64,000 nt of DNA from Bosea sp. F3-2 (GTDB taxonomy: Bacteria > Pseudomonadota > Alphaproteobacteria > Rhizobiales > Beijerinckiaceae). This document shows positions 33,019 to 42,022 of the stretch, one piece after another (position 1 is the first letter of the stretch; each line of letters begins with the position of its first letter). The translations under genes were made by a program, and so were the position numbers. The stretch covers positions 4,801,501-4,865,500 of the forward strand of contig NZ_CP042331.1 of assembly GCF_008253865.1 (NCBI RefSeq), in the 5' to 3' direction. The notes below the pieces were generated by a model, which saw only the letters and a list, made by a program, of their open reading frames with translations, made no database searches and had not been told where the DNA came from.

Positions 33019-34695
33019 ATGAACGTTTCCGCACCGCCGCCCCGCATCGCCTCCTTCACCTGCGAGAAGAAGCCGGCCACCGGCTCGCGCGGGATGGTCG
33101 TCACCAACCATCCGCTTGCCTCGGCGGCGGGTGCGCAGATGCTGCTCGCCGGCGGCAATGCGATCGATGCGGCGGTGGCTTCGCTGTTCGCGCTGACCGT
33201 CGCCGAGCCGATGATGGTCGGCATTCTCGGCGGGGGCTTGAGCCATATTCGCCTCGCCGATGGGCGCCATGTCGTGATCGACAATCTCTCGACTGCACCG
33301 GTCCATGCGACGCCCGATATGTATGATTGCCTCTCGGACGAGATCGGCAGGCAGCGCGATACGCGCGATCGCGAGAACGTGGTTGGCGCCAAGGCGGTCG
33401 CCGTGCCGGGCGCGCTCAAGGGCTGGTGCGAGGCGCTGGCGCGCTTCGGCACGCTGCCGCTGGCCGAGGTGCTGCAGCCGGCGATCGGGCTGGCGGAGCG
33501 CGGCTTCGTCGTCACGCCCTATCTCTCGAACTGCATCACCGACAATGCCGCTGATCTTGCCCGTGATCCGAGTCTTGCCGCTCTCCTGCTGCCGGGCGGC
33601 CAGCCGCTCCAGTCCGGCGCGCGGCTTATCCAGTCCGATTATGCCGCAAGCCTGAAGCTGATCGCGGCGGAAGGACCGCAGGCGCTCTATGGCGGGCGGC
33701 TCGGGCGGGCGCTGACCGACTACATGGCCGCGAATGGCGGGCTGATCGATCAGGCTGACCTCGCCAATTACCGCATCGAACTGCGCCAGCCGATCCGCGG
33801 CTCCTATCGCGGCTACGAGATCATCGGCCCGCCGCCGCCTTCGTCCTCGGGCGTGCATATCGCGCAGATGCTCAATATCCTCGAAGGCTACGACATCGGC
33901 GCGCTCGGCTTCGGCTCGACGGATGCCGTGCACCTGCTGGCCGAGGCGCTGAAGATCGCCTTCGCCGACCGGGCAGTGGCGACCGCCGATCCCGCCTTCG
34001 TCAAGGTTCCCGTCGATAGGCTGATCGACAAGAACTACGCCGCTGAGCGGCGCGCGCTGATCGAGCTGGGCCGGGCGAAGAGCTGGACGGCGGGGCTGTC
34101 AGGCGGCGAGTCTGCCGACACGACCCATGTCACCGTTGCGGATGCGCAGGGCAACGTCGTCAGCGCGACGCAGACGATCAACGGGCTGTTCGGAGCCTGC
34201 GTCCAGATCCCCGGCACCGGAATGATCGCCAACAACTACATGTTCAACTTCGACCCGCATCCCGGCCGGGCGCTCTCGATCGCACCGGGAAAGCGGGTCT
34301 TCACCTCGATGGCGCCGATGATGGCGCTGAAGGAGGGCAGGCTCGCCTTCGCGCTCGGCCTGCCCGGCGCTCTGCGCATCTTTCCCTCGGCGCTGCAGGC
34401 GATCGTCAACCTGATCGACCATCGCATGACGTTGCAGGAGGCGGTCGAGGCGCCGCGCGTCTGGACCGAGGGTGGCGTGCTCGAACTCGAAGAGGCGATT
34501 CCCGAGGCCGTGGCGCAGGAGCTTGCGGCGCGCGGCCACAGGATCGTGCGTTCGCCGCGCGTCGCCGGTGGCATGAACGCCATCGCCTTCAACCCGGACG
34601 GCACGCTGACGGGCGCCGCCTGCTGGCGCGCCGACGGCACGCCGGTCGCCATCTCCGGCGGGCTTGCCCGCGCCGGTGCGCGCTTCAGCATTTAA
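33019..34695 (+). CDS. Gamma-glutamyltransferase family protein
   Basis: 558 residues from ATG 33019; a GTG 9 bp earlier is also possible. Ntn-hydrolase of the GGT family. The N-terminal part has 'GMVVTNHPLASAAGAQMLL' and 'GGNAIDAAVASLFAL'. The autoprocessing nucleophile is T368 in 'SADTTHVTVADAQGNVV', which becomes the N-terminus of the small subunit. 'PPPPSSSGVHIAQMLNILEG' segment and 'GKRVFTSMAPMMAL' are also conserved. No clear signal peptide, so possibly cytoplasmic. It transfers or hydrolyses gamma-glutamyl groups. Transcribed divergently from the riboswitch operon and convergent with a Liv importer. Confidence 0.9.
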   Translation: MNVSAPPPRIASFTCEKKPATGSRGMVVTNHPLASAAGAQMLLAGGNAIDAAVASLFALTVAEPMMVGILGGGLSHIRLADGRHVVIDNLSTAPVHATPDMYDCLSDEIGRQRDTRDRENVVGAKAVAVPGALKGWCEALARFGTLPLAEVLQPAIGLAERGFVVTPYLSNCITDNAADLARDPSLAALLLPGGQPLQSGARLIQSDYAASLKLIAAEGPQALYGGRLGRALTDYMAANGGLIDQADLANYRIELRQPIRGSYRGYEIIGPPPPSSSGVHIAQMLNILEGYDIGALGFGSTDAVHLLAEALKIAFADRAVATADPAFVKVPVDRLIDKNYAAERRALIELGRAKSWTAGLSGGESADTTHVTVADAQGNVVSATQTINGLFGACVQIPGTGMIANNYMFNFDPHPGRALSIAPGKRVFTSMAPMMALKEGRLAFALGLPGALRIFPSALQAIVNLIDHRMTLQEAVEAPRVWTEGGVLELEEAIPEAVAQELAARGHRIVRSPRVAGGMNAIAFNPDGTLTGAACWRADGTPVAISGGLARAGARFSI

Positions 34696-34737
34696 GCGGC
34701 AGCGGCGGTATTCGCTGTCTGATCTCCAATCCGAGCC

Positions 34738-34844
34738 CTCATCCTGAGGAGGCCCGAAGGGCCGTCTCGAAGGATGTTTCAGGAGCTCTGGAGCCCTCTG
34801 GAGCATCCTTCGAGACGCAGCCGTTGGCTGCTCCTCAGGATGAG
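34738..34844. repeat. Nested palindromic intergenic repeat, family B
   Basis: Outer arms CTCATCCTGAGGAG (34738-34751) and its complement (34831-34844) are perfect. Inner arms TCTCGAAGGATG (34765-34776) and complement (34804-34815) are also perfect. It sits between the convergent gamma-glutamyltransferase and LivF genes. Different in sequence from family A. Confidence 0.85.
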
Positions 34845-34869
34845 CGCTCAGTCGGGTTCTGACGTTTCG

Positions 34870-35586
34870 TCAGTGCAGCCCGCCGACGCCGATATAGCGC
34901 TCGAGCACCGTGGCATCGCTGCGCAGCGCGGCGGGCTTGCCCGACCAGACAATCCGGCCGCGCTCGAGGATGATCACGTCCTCGGCAAAATCAAGCGCGC
35001 TTTCCAGGCGCTGTTCGACGAAGAGGATCGTCATCGCGCTGCTTGCCGCGAGCCGGGTGAAGGCCTCCATCAGCATGTCGCAGATGACGGGAGCGAGGCC
35101 TTCAAGTGGCTCGTCGAGCAGGAGCACCGAGGGCTGGCCGAGGATGGTGCGGGCTGTCGCCAGCATCTGCTGTTCGCCGCCGGAGAGCTGCGAGCCCATG
35201 TTGCGGCGGCGCTCCTGCAGACGCGGAAACAGTGCATAGGCCTCCTCGATCGCGCTGCGCGGGCGGCCCTTCAACCCGGCGAAGAGGTTTTCCTCGACGG
35301 TCAGCCCCTTGAACACCTCGCGGGTCTGGGGGACGAGGCCAATGCCGGCGCGGGCGCGTGCCGCTGTGCCGAGCGCGGTGACGTCGGTGCCGCCGAGGCT
35401 GATGCCGCCGGCATAGCGGCGGGTCAGCCCCATCAGGCTCGCCATCAGCGTGGTCTTGCCCATGCCGTTGCGGCCGAGGATGGAGAGGCGCCCGCCCGCC
35501 GGCACGGAGAAGGAGACCTCCTCCAGCACATGGGTCTGGCCGTAGCCGGCGCTTAAGTCCCGAACGTCAAGCGTGGCTGCCGGCAT
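34870..35586 (-). CDS. Liv-type ABC ATP-binding protein (LivF-like), second importer
   Basis: 238 residues from ATG 35586 (MPAATLDVRDL...), preferred over an upstream in-frame start because LivF proteins begin here; it overlaps the LivG stop by 20 bp. Walker A 'LGRNGMGKTTLMASLMG', signature 'LSGGEQQMLATARTIL', Walker B 'VLLLDEPLEGLAP' and 'LFVEQRLESALDFAED' are intact. Last gene of the second Liv cluster. Confidence 0.92.
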   Translation of the reverse strand: MPAATLDVRDLSAGYGQTHVLEEVSFSVPAGGRLSILGRNGMGKTTLMASLMGLTRRYAGGISLGGTDVTALGTAARARAGIGLVPQTREVFKGLTVEENLFAGLKGRPRSAIEEAYALFPRLQERRRNMGSQLSGGEQQMLATARTILGQPSVLLLDEPLEGLAPVICDMLMEAFTRLAASSAMTILFVEQRLESALDFAEDVIILERGRIVWSGKPAALRSDATVLERYIGVGGLH

Positions 35587-36331
35587 GCGCGTAATTCCCG
35601 AGATAGGCTTCACGGACCCTGGGGTCTTTGGCGACGTCAGCCGGCAGACCCTGGAAGATGAGTTCGCCGGCGGCCAGCACCACGACCTGCTTGGCGAAGC
35701 GGAAGACGAGGTCCATGTCGTGCTCGATCATCAGCACGGCGAGCGAGGGGGGCAGGCGGGCCAGGGCCTCCTCGATGCGTGGCGTGTCGGCGGAAGGCAC
35801 GCCGGCTGCCGGCTCGTCGAGCAGCAGCACCTTCGGGCGTTGCGCCAGAGCGATCGCGATCTCGAGCAGGCGCTGCTGGCCATAGGCGATGGTCGCGACC
35901 TTGCGGCGCGCGACTTCGGTGAGCCCGAGGGTGGCGAGGACCTCGGCGGCTTCGTCGCGTGCTTCGGAATCGCCGTGGAAACGGGCGAAGATGCGTGTCG
36001 CCCGGCCGAGCCGCTGCAGGATGGTCATGACGACATGCTCTTCCGGCGTCATGTCGGGGAAGAGGCGGGTGACCTGGAAGGTGCGGACGAGGCCGCGCCG
36101 CACGCGCTTCACGGCGCCCAGGCCCGTGATGTCCTCGCCAGCGAGGCGGACATGGCCCGCGCTTGGCGGGATGCGGCCGGTGACGAGATTGACGAAGGTG
36201 GTCTTGCCCGCGCCGTTGGGGCCGATCAGGGCGAGGCGTTCGCCTTCGGCCATGGCGAGCGAGATGTCGCGGCTGACCTTGAGGCCGCCGAACTCCTTCG
36301 AGAGATGCGAGACCTCGAAGACCGCACTCAT
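35567..36331 (-). CDS. Liv-type ABC ATP-binding protein (LivG-like), second importer
   Basis: 254 residues from ATG 36331, which overlaps the LivM stop by 4 bp. Walker A 'IGPNGAGKTTFVNLVTG', LivG-type signature 'IAYGQQRLLEIAIALA', Walker B 'VLLLDEPAAGVPSAD' and 'MIEHDMDLVFRFAKQ' are present. Works with LivF on the LivHM channel. Confidence 0.92.
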   Translation of the reverse strand: MSAVFEVSHLSKEFGGLKVSRDISLAMAEGERLALIGPNGAGKTTFVNLVTGRIPPSAGHVRLAGEDITGLGAVKRVRRGLVRTFQVTRLFPDMTPEEHVVMTILQRLGRATRIFARFHGDSEARDEAAEVLATLGLTEVARRKVATIAYGQQRLLEIAIALAQRPKVLLLDEPAAGVPSADTPRIEEALARLPPSLAVLMIEHDMDLVFRFAKQVVVLAAGELIFQGLPADVAKDPRVREAYLGNYAHAGSHA

Positions 36332-37335
36332 GGGCGGGCCCCCCAGCGGTTGCGCGTGAGCAATCGGGCGGCTTCGTCCAGCGTGCCGGACAGGCCCCGC
36401 GGGGCGAAGAGCACGATGGCGATGAGCACGGCGCCGACCAGCGTCATCCAGTGGAAGGGGTTGATCGCAGCGACAACGTGTTCGAGCGCCATTAAGATCA
36501 CGGTACCGATCAGCGCGCCATAGAGATGGCCGATGCCGCCAAGGACCAGCATGACGAGGGCGTTGGCGGAGATCTCGAAGCTGATGCTGTCGAGCCCGAC
36601 AACTTGCGTCGCGATGGCCGCGAGCGCGCCGCCCATGCCGGCGACGGCACCGGAGATGACGAACATCTTGAGCAGCACCGGGAAGGCGAAGATGCCGAGC
36701 GCGCTGATCCGCAGCGGGTCTTCCTTGAGACCGCGGCAGATCATGCCGAAGGGCGAGCGCGTAATGAAGCGCAGCGCTGCGAAGACGACGATGAGCAAAG
36801 CGAGCCCGAAGAGATAGGCGCTGCGGCCCCAGAGATCGAACTCGAAGATCCCGAAGAGCGGGGCGGGGATCATGCCGGAGAGGCCGTCGCTGCCGCCGGT
36901 GATCGAGGAGGCTTTGTTTGCGGCTTCGTGCAGCAGCTGGACGATGGCGATCGAGAGCACGAGCTGCGGCAGGCCATGGGCGCGCAGCATGACCGTGCCC
37001 GTGAGCAGCCCCATCACGGCGCCTGCGGCGGCTCCGATCAGGATGAGCAGGAAGGGTTCGGTCACGCCATGGACGCAAGCGATGCCGGCGGCATAGGCGC
37101 CGGCGCCATAGAGCGCGCCCTGGCCGAGCGAGGCGATGCCGCAAAAGCCGACGATCAGGTCGAGCGAGAGCACGAGCAGCGCCACTGAGATGACGCGGGT
37201 CAGGAAGGCGAGGTTGTCGGGGAAGAGCACATAGCCGGCGAGGCCGACGAGCGCGATCAACACCAGGCCGATGAGATCGCGGCCGAGCGGTCGGAGGCGA
37301 TGGGCGGATGGACGAGGGAGTGTGGCTTCAGCCAT
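36328..37335 (-). CDS. Liv-type ABC permease (LivM-like), second importer
   Basis: 335 residues with about nine membrane helices. 'LSLDLIVGFCGIASLGQGA' and 'SLDSISFEISANALVMLVLG'-type coupling segments are typical of LivM. A glycine/serine loop 'ITGGSDGLSGMIPAP' matches the first importer's LivM. Begins 1 bp after the LivH stop. Confidence 0.92.
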   Translation of the reverse strand: MAEATLPRPSAHRLRPLGRDLIGLVLIALVGLAGYVLFPDNLAFLTRVISVALLVLSLDLIVGFCGIASLGQGALYGAGAYAAGIACVHGVTEPFLLILIGAAAGAVMGLLTGTVMLRAHGLPQLVLSIAIVQLLHEAANKASSITGGSDGLSGMIPAPLFGIFEFDLWGRSAYLFGLALLIVVFAALRFITRSPFGMICRGLKEDPLRISALGIFAFPVLLKMFVISGAVAGMGGALAAIATQVVGLDSISFEISANALVMLVLGGIGHLYGALIGTVILMALEHVVAAINPFHWMTLVGAVLIAIVLFAPRGLSGTLDEAARLLTRNRWGARP

Positions 37336-37336
37336 C

Positions 37337-38200
37337 TTACTGAGCCCGCCCCATCAGGCCGCGGGGGAAGGTGCAGACCACCAGGATCACCGCGAGATAG
37401 AAGAAGAAATTGCCGAAATCCGGCACGAGATAGCGCCCGGTGACGTCGATGGCGCCGAGCAGCAGGCAGGCGGCGAGCGCACCGGGAATCGAGCCCGCGC
37501 CGCCGACCGAGACGACGACCAGGAAGGTCACCATGTAGCGTAGCGCGTAATAGGGCTCGATCGGCAGGAACTCGGCGCCGACCACGCCGCCGAAGGCCGC
37601 GAGCCCGATCGCGAGCGCGAAGCTCGCGGCATAGATGATTTCGGTACGCACGCCGAGCGCGCGGGCCATCGGCGCATTCTCGACGGCGGCGCGCAGATGG
37701 ATGCCGAAGCCGGTGCGCTCGATCAGGAACCAGAGTCCGCCCGCGACGACGAGGCCGCTCGCGATGACGAAAAGGCGGTGGCCGGCGATGCTGCGGAAGC
37801 CGAGATCGATCGGCCGCGCCAGCTCCGGCGGCAGCGGGATCGTCTTCAGCGTCGGGCCGAAGAAGTAGTTGGTGATGCCGATGACGCAGAAGGTGATGCC
37901 GATCGTCATCAGCACCTGCGAGAGCTCACTGCGATCGTAGATGCGGCGATAGAGCAGGCGTTCCAGCGGGATGGCGAGCAGAACCGTCCCGACCATGGCG
38001 AGCAGGATGCCGAAGCCATAGCCGAGACCGAGGTCGCGCGCGGCATAGGAGGCAATGTAGCCGCCGATCATGGCGAAGGCGCCATGGGCGAGGTTGACCA
38101 CCCGCATCAGCCCCATCGTCAGCGACAGGCCGATGCAGATGATGAACAGCGCCATGCCATAGGCGAAGGCGTCCATGGCGATGCTCAGCGCGGTCTGCAT
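37337..38200 (-). CDS. Liv-type ABC permease (LivH-like), second importer
   Basis: 287 residues, about eight hydrophobic helices, with 'GLMRVVNLAHGAFAMIGGY', the hallmark LivH segment. It is separated from the binding-protein gene by 173 bp containing a palindromic repeat, which may reduce read-through and keep binding protein in excess. Confidence 0.92.
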   Translation of the reverse strand: MQTALSIAMDAFAYGMALFIICIGLSLTMGLMRVVNLAHGAFAMIGGYIASYAARDLGLGYGFGILLAMVGTVLLAIPLERLLYRRIYDRSELSQVLMTIGITFCVIGITNYFFGPTLKTIPLPPELARPIDLGFRSIAGHRLFVIASGLVVAGGLWFLIERTGFGIHLRAAVENAPMARALGVRTEIIYAASFALAIGLAAFGGVVGAEFLPIEPYYALRYMVTFLVVVSVGGAGSIPGALAACLLLGAIDVTGRYLVPDFGNFFFYLAVILVVCTFPRGLMGRAQ

Positions 38201-38254
38201 GAGTGCGGGCCTTCCCGATGCTCAGGCGTATTGTATTCGGGTGAAAACACCACC

Positions 38255-38347
38255 GTCATTCCGGACAAGCCGCGAAGCGGCGCCGATCCGGAATCCATCA
38301 TAAAGCTCTGCACCCAACGATGGATTCCGGGGCAAGCCCGGAATGAC
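38255..38347. repeat. Nested palindromic intergenic repeat, family A copy 2
   Basis: Outer arms GTCATTCCGG (38255-38264) and complement (38338-38347), with inner GGAATCCATC/GATGGATTCC arms, as in the copy at 26692-26796. It lies between the binding-protein and permease genes of the second Liv importer, where such elements often stabilise the upstream mRNA. Confidence 0.85.
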
Positions 38348-38373
38348 GCGCGGTTCAAGCGAAACCGACGCGC

Positions 38374-39567
38374 TCACTTCGCCAGGCCGGGGTCCTTCTG
38401 GTCCGGCACGCCGGCGATCTCCTTGTTGATCCAGCGGCCCTGCGCATCCTTGGCGACCTCGCGCAGATAGATCGTCTGGGTGATGTGGCGGGTCTCGGGA
38501 TCTATCTTGACCGGGCCGCGCGGGCTTTCCCAGGCGAGGCCCTTAACCGCCTCGACCGCCTTTTCGGCGTCCTGCTTGCCGCCGGTCGCCGCGATCATCT
38601 TGGAGATGATGAACATGCCGTCATAGGCGCCGACGGCCGGGAAGGAGAGCAGGTCCGGCGCGCCGATAGCCTTGTCGGCGGCGGCGACGAAGCGCTTGTT
38701 GATCTCGGAGTCGTGCGAGACGGCGTAGTGGAAGGAGGTCACCATTCCGGAGGCCGCTTCGCCGAGCGCCGGCAGGTCGGATTCCTGCGTCAGGTCGCCA
38801 GTGGCGAAGAGCTTGACGCCCGCCTGCTTCAGGCCGGTGTCGCTGAAAGCCTTGACGAAGCCGAGCGTCGGCGGGCCGGACGGCAGGAAGGCGAAGACAC
38901 CCTGCGCGCCGGCATCGCGGATGCGCTGCATGATCGGGCTGAACTCGGTGGTGTTGAGCGGCATGCGGATCGATTCGACGACCTCGCCGCCCGCAGCCTC
39001 GATCGCCTTCTTGAAGGCGCCCTCGGCATCGACGCCCGGGCCGTAATCGGTGACCACGGAGACGAATTTCTTGATGCCGCGGTCCACCGCGGCCTTGCCG
39101 ATCGGCGTCGCGGTCTGCGCCGTGGTGAAGGAGGTGCGCACCACCAGCGGCGAGGAGGTCATGATCGCCGAGGTCGCGGCGTTGAAGATCACCAGCGGCA
39201 CGTTGCCCTGCTTCAGCAGCGGGGTGATCGCCATCGCATCCGGGGTGAAATAGACGCCGCCGAGATACTGCACCTTGTCGCGGACGATCAATTCCTGCGC
39301 CAGCGCGCGGGCCTGCTGCGGGTTGGCCGTCGGCAGGTCGCGATAGACCAGCTCGATATCGTGGCCGGCGACCGTCTTGCCGTTCTGCGCCAGCCAGGCC
39401 TCGGCGCCGGCCTGGAAGTTCTTGCCCTGCAGGGCGAAGGGACCGGAGAAGGGCCCGATGATGCCGACCTTGATGGTGTCGGCGCTGGCCGCGACGCTCA
39501 GGCCCCAGGCACCAGCGAGTGCCAGGGCGCCAGCGCGCAGCAACCGGCCGAAGGATGTCTTCTGCAT
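38374..39567 (-). CDS. Liv-type ABC substrate-binding protein, second importer
   Basis: 397 residues with signal peptide (about 1-29: 'LLRAGALALAGAWGLSVAA'). Type I binding fold: 'KVGIIGPFSGPFALQGKNFQ' region and 'VTDYGPGVDAEGAFKKAIEAA'. It is a paralogue of 20059-21234. Next to pobA and the pca genes, 4-hydroxybenzoate or a related aromatic is a reasonable ligand guess, though branched-chain amino acids cannot be excluded. The 270 bp upstream (39568-39837) hold no gene. Confidence 0.92.
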   Translation of the reverse strand: MQKTSFGRLLRAGALALAGAWGLSVAASADTIKVGIIGPFSGPFALQGKNFQAGAEAWLAQNGKTVAGHDIELVYRDLPTANPQQARALAQELIVRDKVQYLGGVYFTPDAMAITPLLKQGNVPLVIFNAATSAIMTSSPLVVRTSFTTAQTATPIGKAAVDRGIKKFVSVVTDYGPGVDAEGAFKKAIEAAGGEVVESIRMPLNTTEFSPIMQRIRDAGAQGVFAFLPSGPPTLGFVKAFSDTGLKQAGVKLFATGDLTQESDLPALGEAASGMVTSFHYAVSHDSEINKRFVAAADKAIGAPDLLSFPAVGAYDGMFIISKMIAATGGKQDAEKAVEAVKGLAWESPRGPVKIDPETRHITQTIYLREVAKDAQGRWINKEIAGVPDQKDPGLAK

Positions 39568-39837
39568 TGTCCTCTACCTCCCGATATCGTGCGCCGCTGC
39601 GGCTGTGTCCTCTGCCGTGCGGCGATCGTCGCCGTCCGTTCCTCGCCGGATCGCCATGCGGCGGCGTCCGGCTCTTGTTGTCACCAACGCAATTTTTCGC
39701 CCGAGGGCAATGCCCATCGCCTTTCGATGCTGGAATCCATCAGGTCGAAACAGCCCCCAAGGTGAATTCATTTCGATGATTGGGCAAAGAGATGATCTTC
39801 CCGTCCCGCTTGCTCGTCCTGCCCTGTGGAACGGGCT

Positions 39838-41010
39838 CTAATAGGGCAGGCCGACATAGTTCTCCGCGATGGTGATACCCGCCGCCCGCGACTGAGTGAG
39901 ATAGTCGAACTCGGCCTGTTGGATGCGCTGGCCGAAACCATCCTTCTCCGGGAAGCGATGCAGCAGGTTCGTCATCCACCAGGAGAAGCGCTCCGCCTTC
40001 CAGACGCGGGCGAGCGCCCGGGCCGAATAGGCGTCGAGACCGGCATCGGAGCGGTCGCGGTAGTGCTCGCGCAGGGCGTCGAAGAGATAGCGCACATCGC
40101 TGGCGGCGAGGTTGAGCCCCTTGGCTCCGGTCGGCGGCACGATATGGGCGGCGTCGCCGGCGAGGAAGAGCCGGCCGAAGCGCATCGGTTCAGCAACGAA
40201 GCTGCGCAGCGGCGCGATGCTCTTCTCCAACGAAGGGCCGGTCATCACCGCATCGCCCACCGCTGCGGGCAGGCGTCGGCGCAGCTCGTCGAAGAAGGCG
40301 TCGTCCGACCAGTTCTCGACCCGCTCCGCCAGCGGAACCTGGATGTAGTAGCGGCTGCGCCCGGCCGAGCGCATCGAGCACAGCGCGAAGCCGCGCTCGT
40401 GATTGGCATAGACCAGTTCATGCGCCGCTGGCGGGCGATCCACCAGCAGGCCAAGCCAGCCGAATGGGTAGACGCGCTCGAAGACATGCAGCGCATCTGT
40501 CGGGACGGAGCGGCGCGACACGCCGTGATAGCCGTCGCAGCCGGCGATGAAGTCACAGTGCAGCTCCTCGGTCCGCCCGTTCGCCCGGAAGGTCACGCGC
40601 GGCGAGGCGCCGTTGAAATCGTGCAGCGTGACATCCTCTGCCTCGTAGATCGCCGGGCGGCCGAGTGCCTGGCGGGCATCGATGAGATCGTGCGTCACCT
40701 CGGTCTGGCCGTAGATGGTGACTGTCTTGCCGCCGCTGAGTTCCTTGAGGTCGACGCGGTGGAGCGCACCGCGGAAGGCCAGAGCGAAGCCGTCATGGAC
40801 GAGGCCTTCGCGATCGAGCCGCTCGCCCACGCCCGCTTCGTGCAGGAGATCGACCATGCCCTGCTCGAGCACGCCCGCACGGATGCGCGACAAGACGTAG
40901 CTGGCGCTGCGCCGCTCCAGGATGACGTTGTCGATGCCGGCGCGCGACAGAAGCTGCCCGAGCAGCAGACCGGCCGGGCCGGCGCCGATGATGGCGACCT
41001 GCGTTCGCAT
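39838..41010 (-). CDS. pobA: 4-hydroxybenzoate 3-monooxygenase
   Basis: 390 residues from ATG 41010 with GGGAGG 9-14 nt upstream. Flavin hydroxylase: FAD loop 'VAIIGAGPAGLLLGQLL', 'FIAGCDGYHGVSR', and 'FLAGDAAHIVPPTGAKGLN'. The substrate residues known for Pseudomonas PobA are conserved with correct spacing: Tyr, Ser and Arg in 'ELVYANHERGFALCSMRS', Tyr in 'RYYIQV', Pro in 'VPPTG', Tyr in 'ENYVGLPY'. It converts 4-hydroxybenzoate, O2 and NAD(P)H to protocatechuate. Divergent from an AraC regulator. Confidence 0.96.
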   Translation of the reverse strand: MRTQVAIIGAGPAGLLLGQLLSRAGIDNVILERRSASYVLSRIRAGVLEQGMVDLLHEAGVGERLDREGLVHDGFALAFRGALHRVDLKELSGGKTVTIYGQTEVTHDLIDARQALGRPAIYEAEDVTLHDFNGASPRVTFRANGRTEELHCDFIAGCDGYHGVSRRSVPTDALHVFERVYPFGWLGLLVDRPPAAHELVYANHERGFALCSMRSAGRSRYYIQVPLAERVENWSDDAFFDELRRRLPAAVGDAVMTGPSLEKSIAPLRSFVAEPMRFGRLFLAGDAAHIVPPTGAKGLNLAASDVRYLFDALREHYRDRSDAGLDAYSARALARVWKAERFSWWMTNLLHRFPEKDGFGQRIQQAEFDYLTQSRAAGITIAENYVGLPY

Positions 41011-41092
41011 TCTTTTTTGACCTCCCGCGGGACGACGATTTGCACCGTTCGATCCGCAGGTTAAGAATAATGCATTCGCTGTAGTCGACGGA
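41011..41092. promoter_or_regulatory. pobA / AraC divergent promoter region
   Basis: 82 bp between the divergent starts. It holds the pobA ribosome site and a short imperfect inverted repeat around GAATAATGCATTC. PobR-type AraC activators usually bind such an interval; no core promoter could be assigned with confidence. Confidence 0.5.
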
Positions 41093-42016
41093 ATGGAGGA
41101 TTCGCGCATTGTCTTGGACAAATCGATCCTGAGTAAGGGAATGCCCGGCCGGACCGTTCCCGCCTATTGGCTCTATGGCGAACGCCTGACGGACCGCTTC
41201 CCCGACGCGCTGCATATCGAACCGATCATGGCGCGCAGCTCGCTGCATGGCTGGACGATCCAGCCGCATCTGCACCACGATCTCTTCCAGTTCTTTCTGG
41301 TCACGGAGGGCGGCGGCCGGACCCGCGTCGACGGCCGCGAGCATGGTCTCACGCCAGGGTCGGTGCTGCTGCTGCCGCCATCGACGATCCACGAATTCGC
41401 CTTCCTCGACGGCACCAACGGCTTCGTCGCCAGCGCGGCCGCGACCTCGCTGAAACGCCTGTTCGCCTGCGAACCGGAAGCGCGCGCGCTCCTCGGGGCG
41501 GCGGCGGTGCTGCACGTGTCGGTTGACGGGTCCCAATTCGCTGCGCTCGACGCGATGATGCGGCTGGCGATGAGCGAATTCGCGGCAAACCTGCCGGTGC
41601 GGGAGTTCTCGCTCGGCGCCTATGCCGACCTGATCGCATCCTGGTTCGTGCAGGCCATGCGCGGGGCACGGGCGGTCACTGAGCCGGCGCGGGACGCGCG
41701 GGCCGAACTGGTCCGCCGTTTCGTCGAACAGGTCGAGGCGCGCTTCCAGCACCACGATGCGCTGATTGACTATGCGCGCACGCTCGGCGCCTCGGTGCCG
41801 CATCTGTCGCGTAGCTGCCGGGAATTGCTCGGCCATTCGGCGGCGCGCGTGATCCAGGACCGGCTGATGATCGAGGCACGGCGCGATCTGGTCTACACCG
41901 CGATGTCGATCTCGCAGATCTCGTTCCGGCTGGGCTTTTCCGATCCCGCCTATTTCTCGCGCTTCTTCGCCAAGCGCGCGGGGGTGTCGCCCTCGGACTA
42001 CAGGGCGAAGCCCTGA
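41093..42016 (+). CDS. AraC-family regulator, probable pobA activator
   Basis: 307 residues. The N-terminal cupin-like sensing domain has 'LHHDLFQFFLVTEGGG' and 'GSVLLLPPSTIHEF'. The C-terminal double helix-turn-helix, about 205-300, has 'DYARTLGASVPHLSRSCRE' and 'SISQISFRLGFSDPAYFSR', the AraC signature. Divergent from pobA with 82 bp between, the usual arrangement of PobR/PobC regulators that activate pobA with 4-hydroxybenzoate. Convergent with pcaL (6 bp apart). Confidence 0.9.
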   Translation: MEDSRIVLDKSILSKGMPGRTVPAYWLYGERLTDRFPDALHIEPIMARSSLHGWTIQPHLHHDLFQFFLVTEGGGRTRVDGREHGLTPGSVLLLPPSTIHEFAFLDGTNGFVASAAATSLKRLFACEPEARALLGAAAVLHVSVDGSQFAALDAMMRLAMSEFAANLPVREFSLGAYADLIASWFVQAMRGARAVTEPARDARAELVRRFVEQVEARFQHHDALIDYARTLGASVPHLSRSCRELLGHSAARVIQDRLMIEARRDLVYTAMSISQISFRLGFSDPAYFSRFFAKRAGVSPSDYRAKP

Positions 42017-42022
42017 AGCTGG

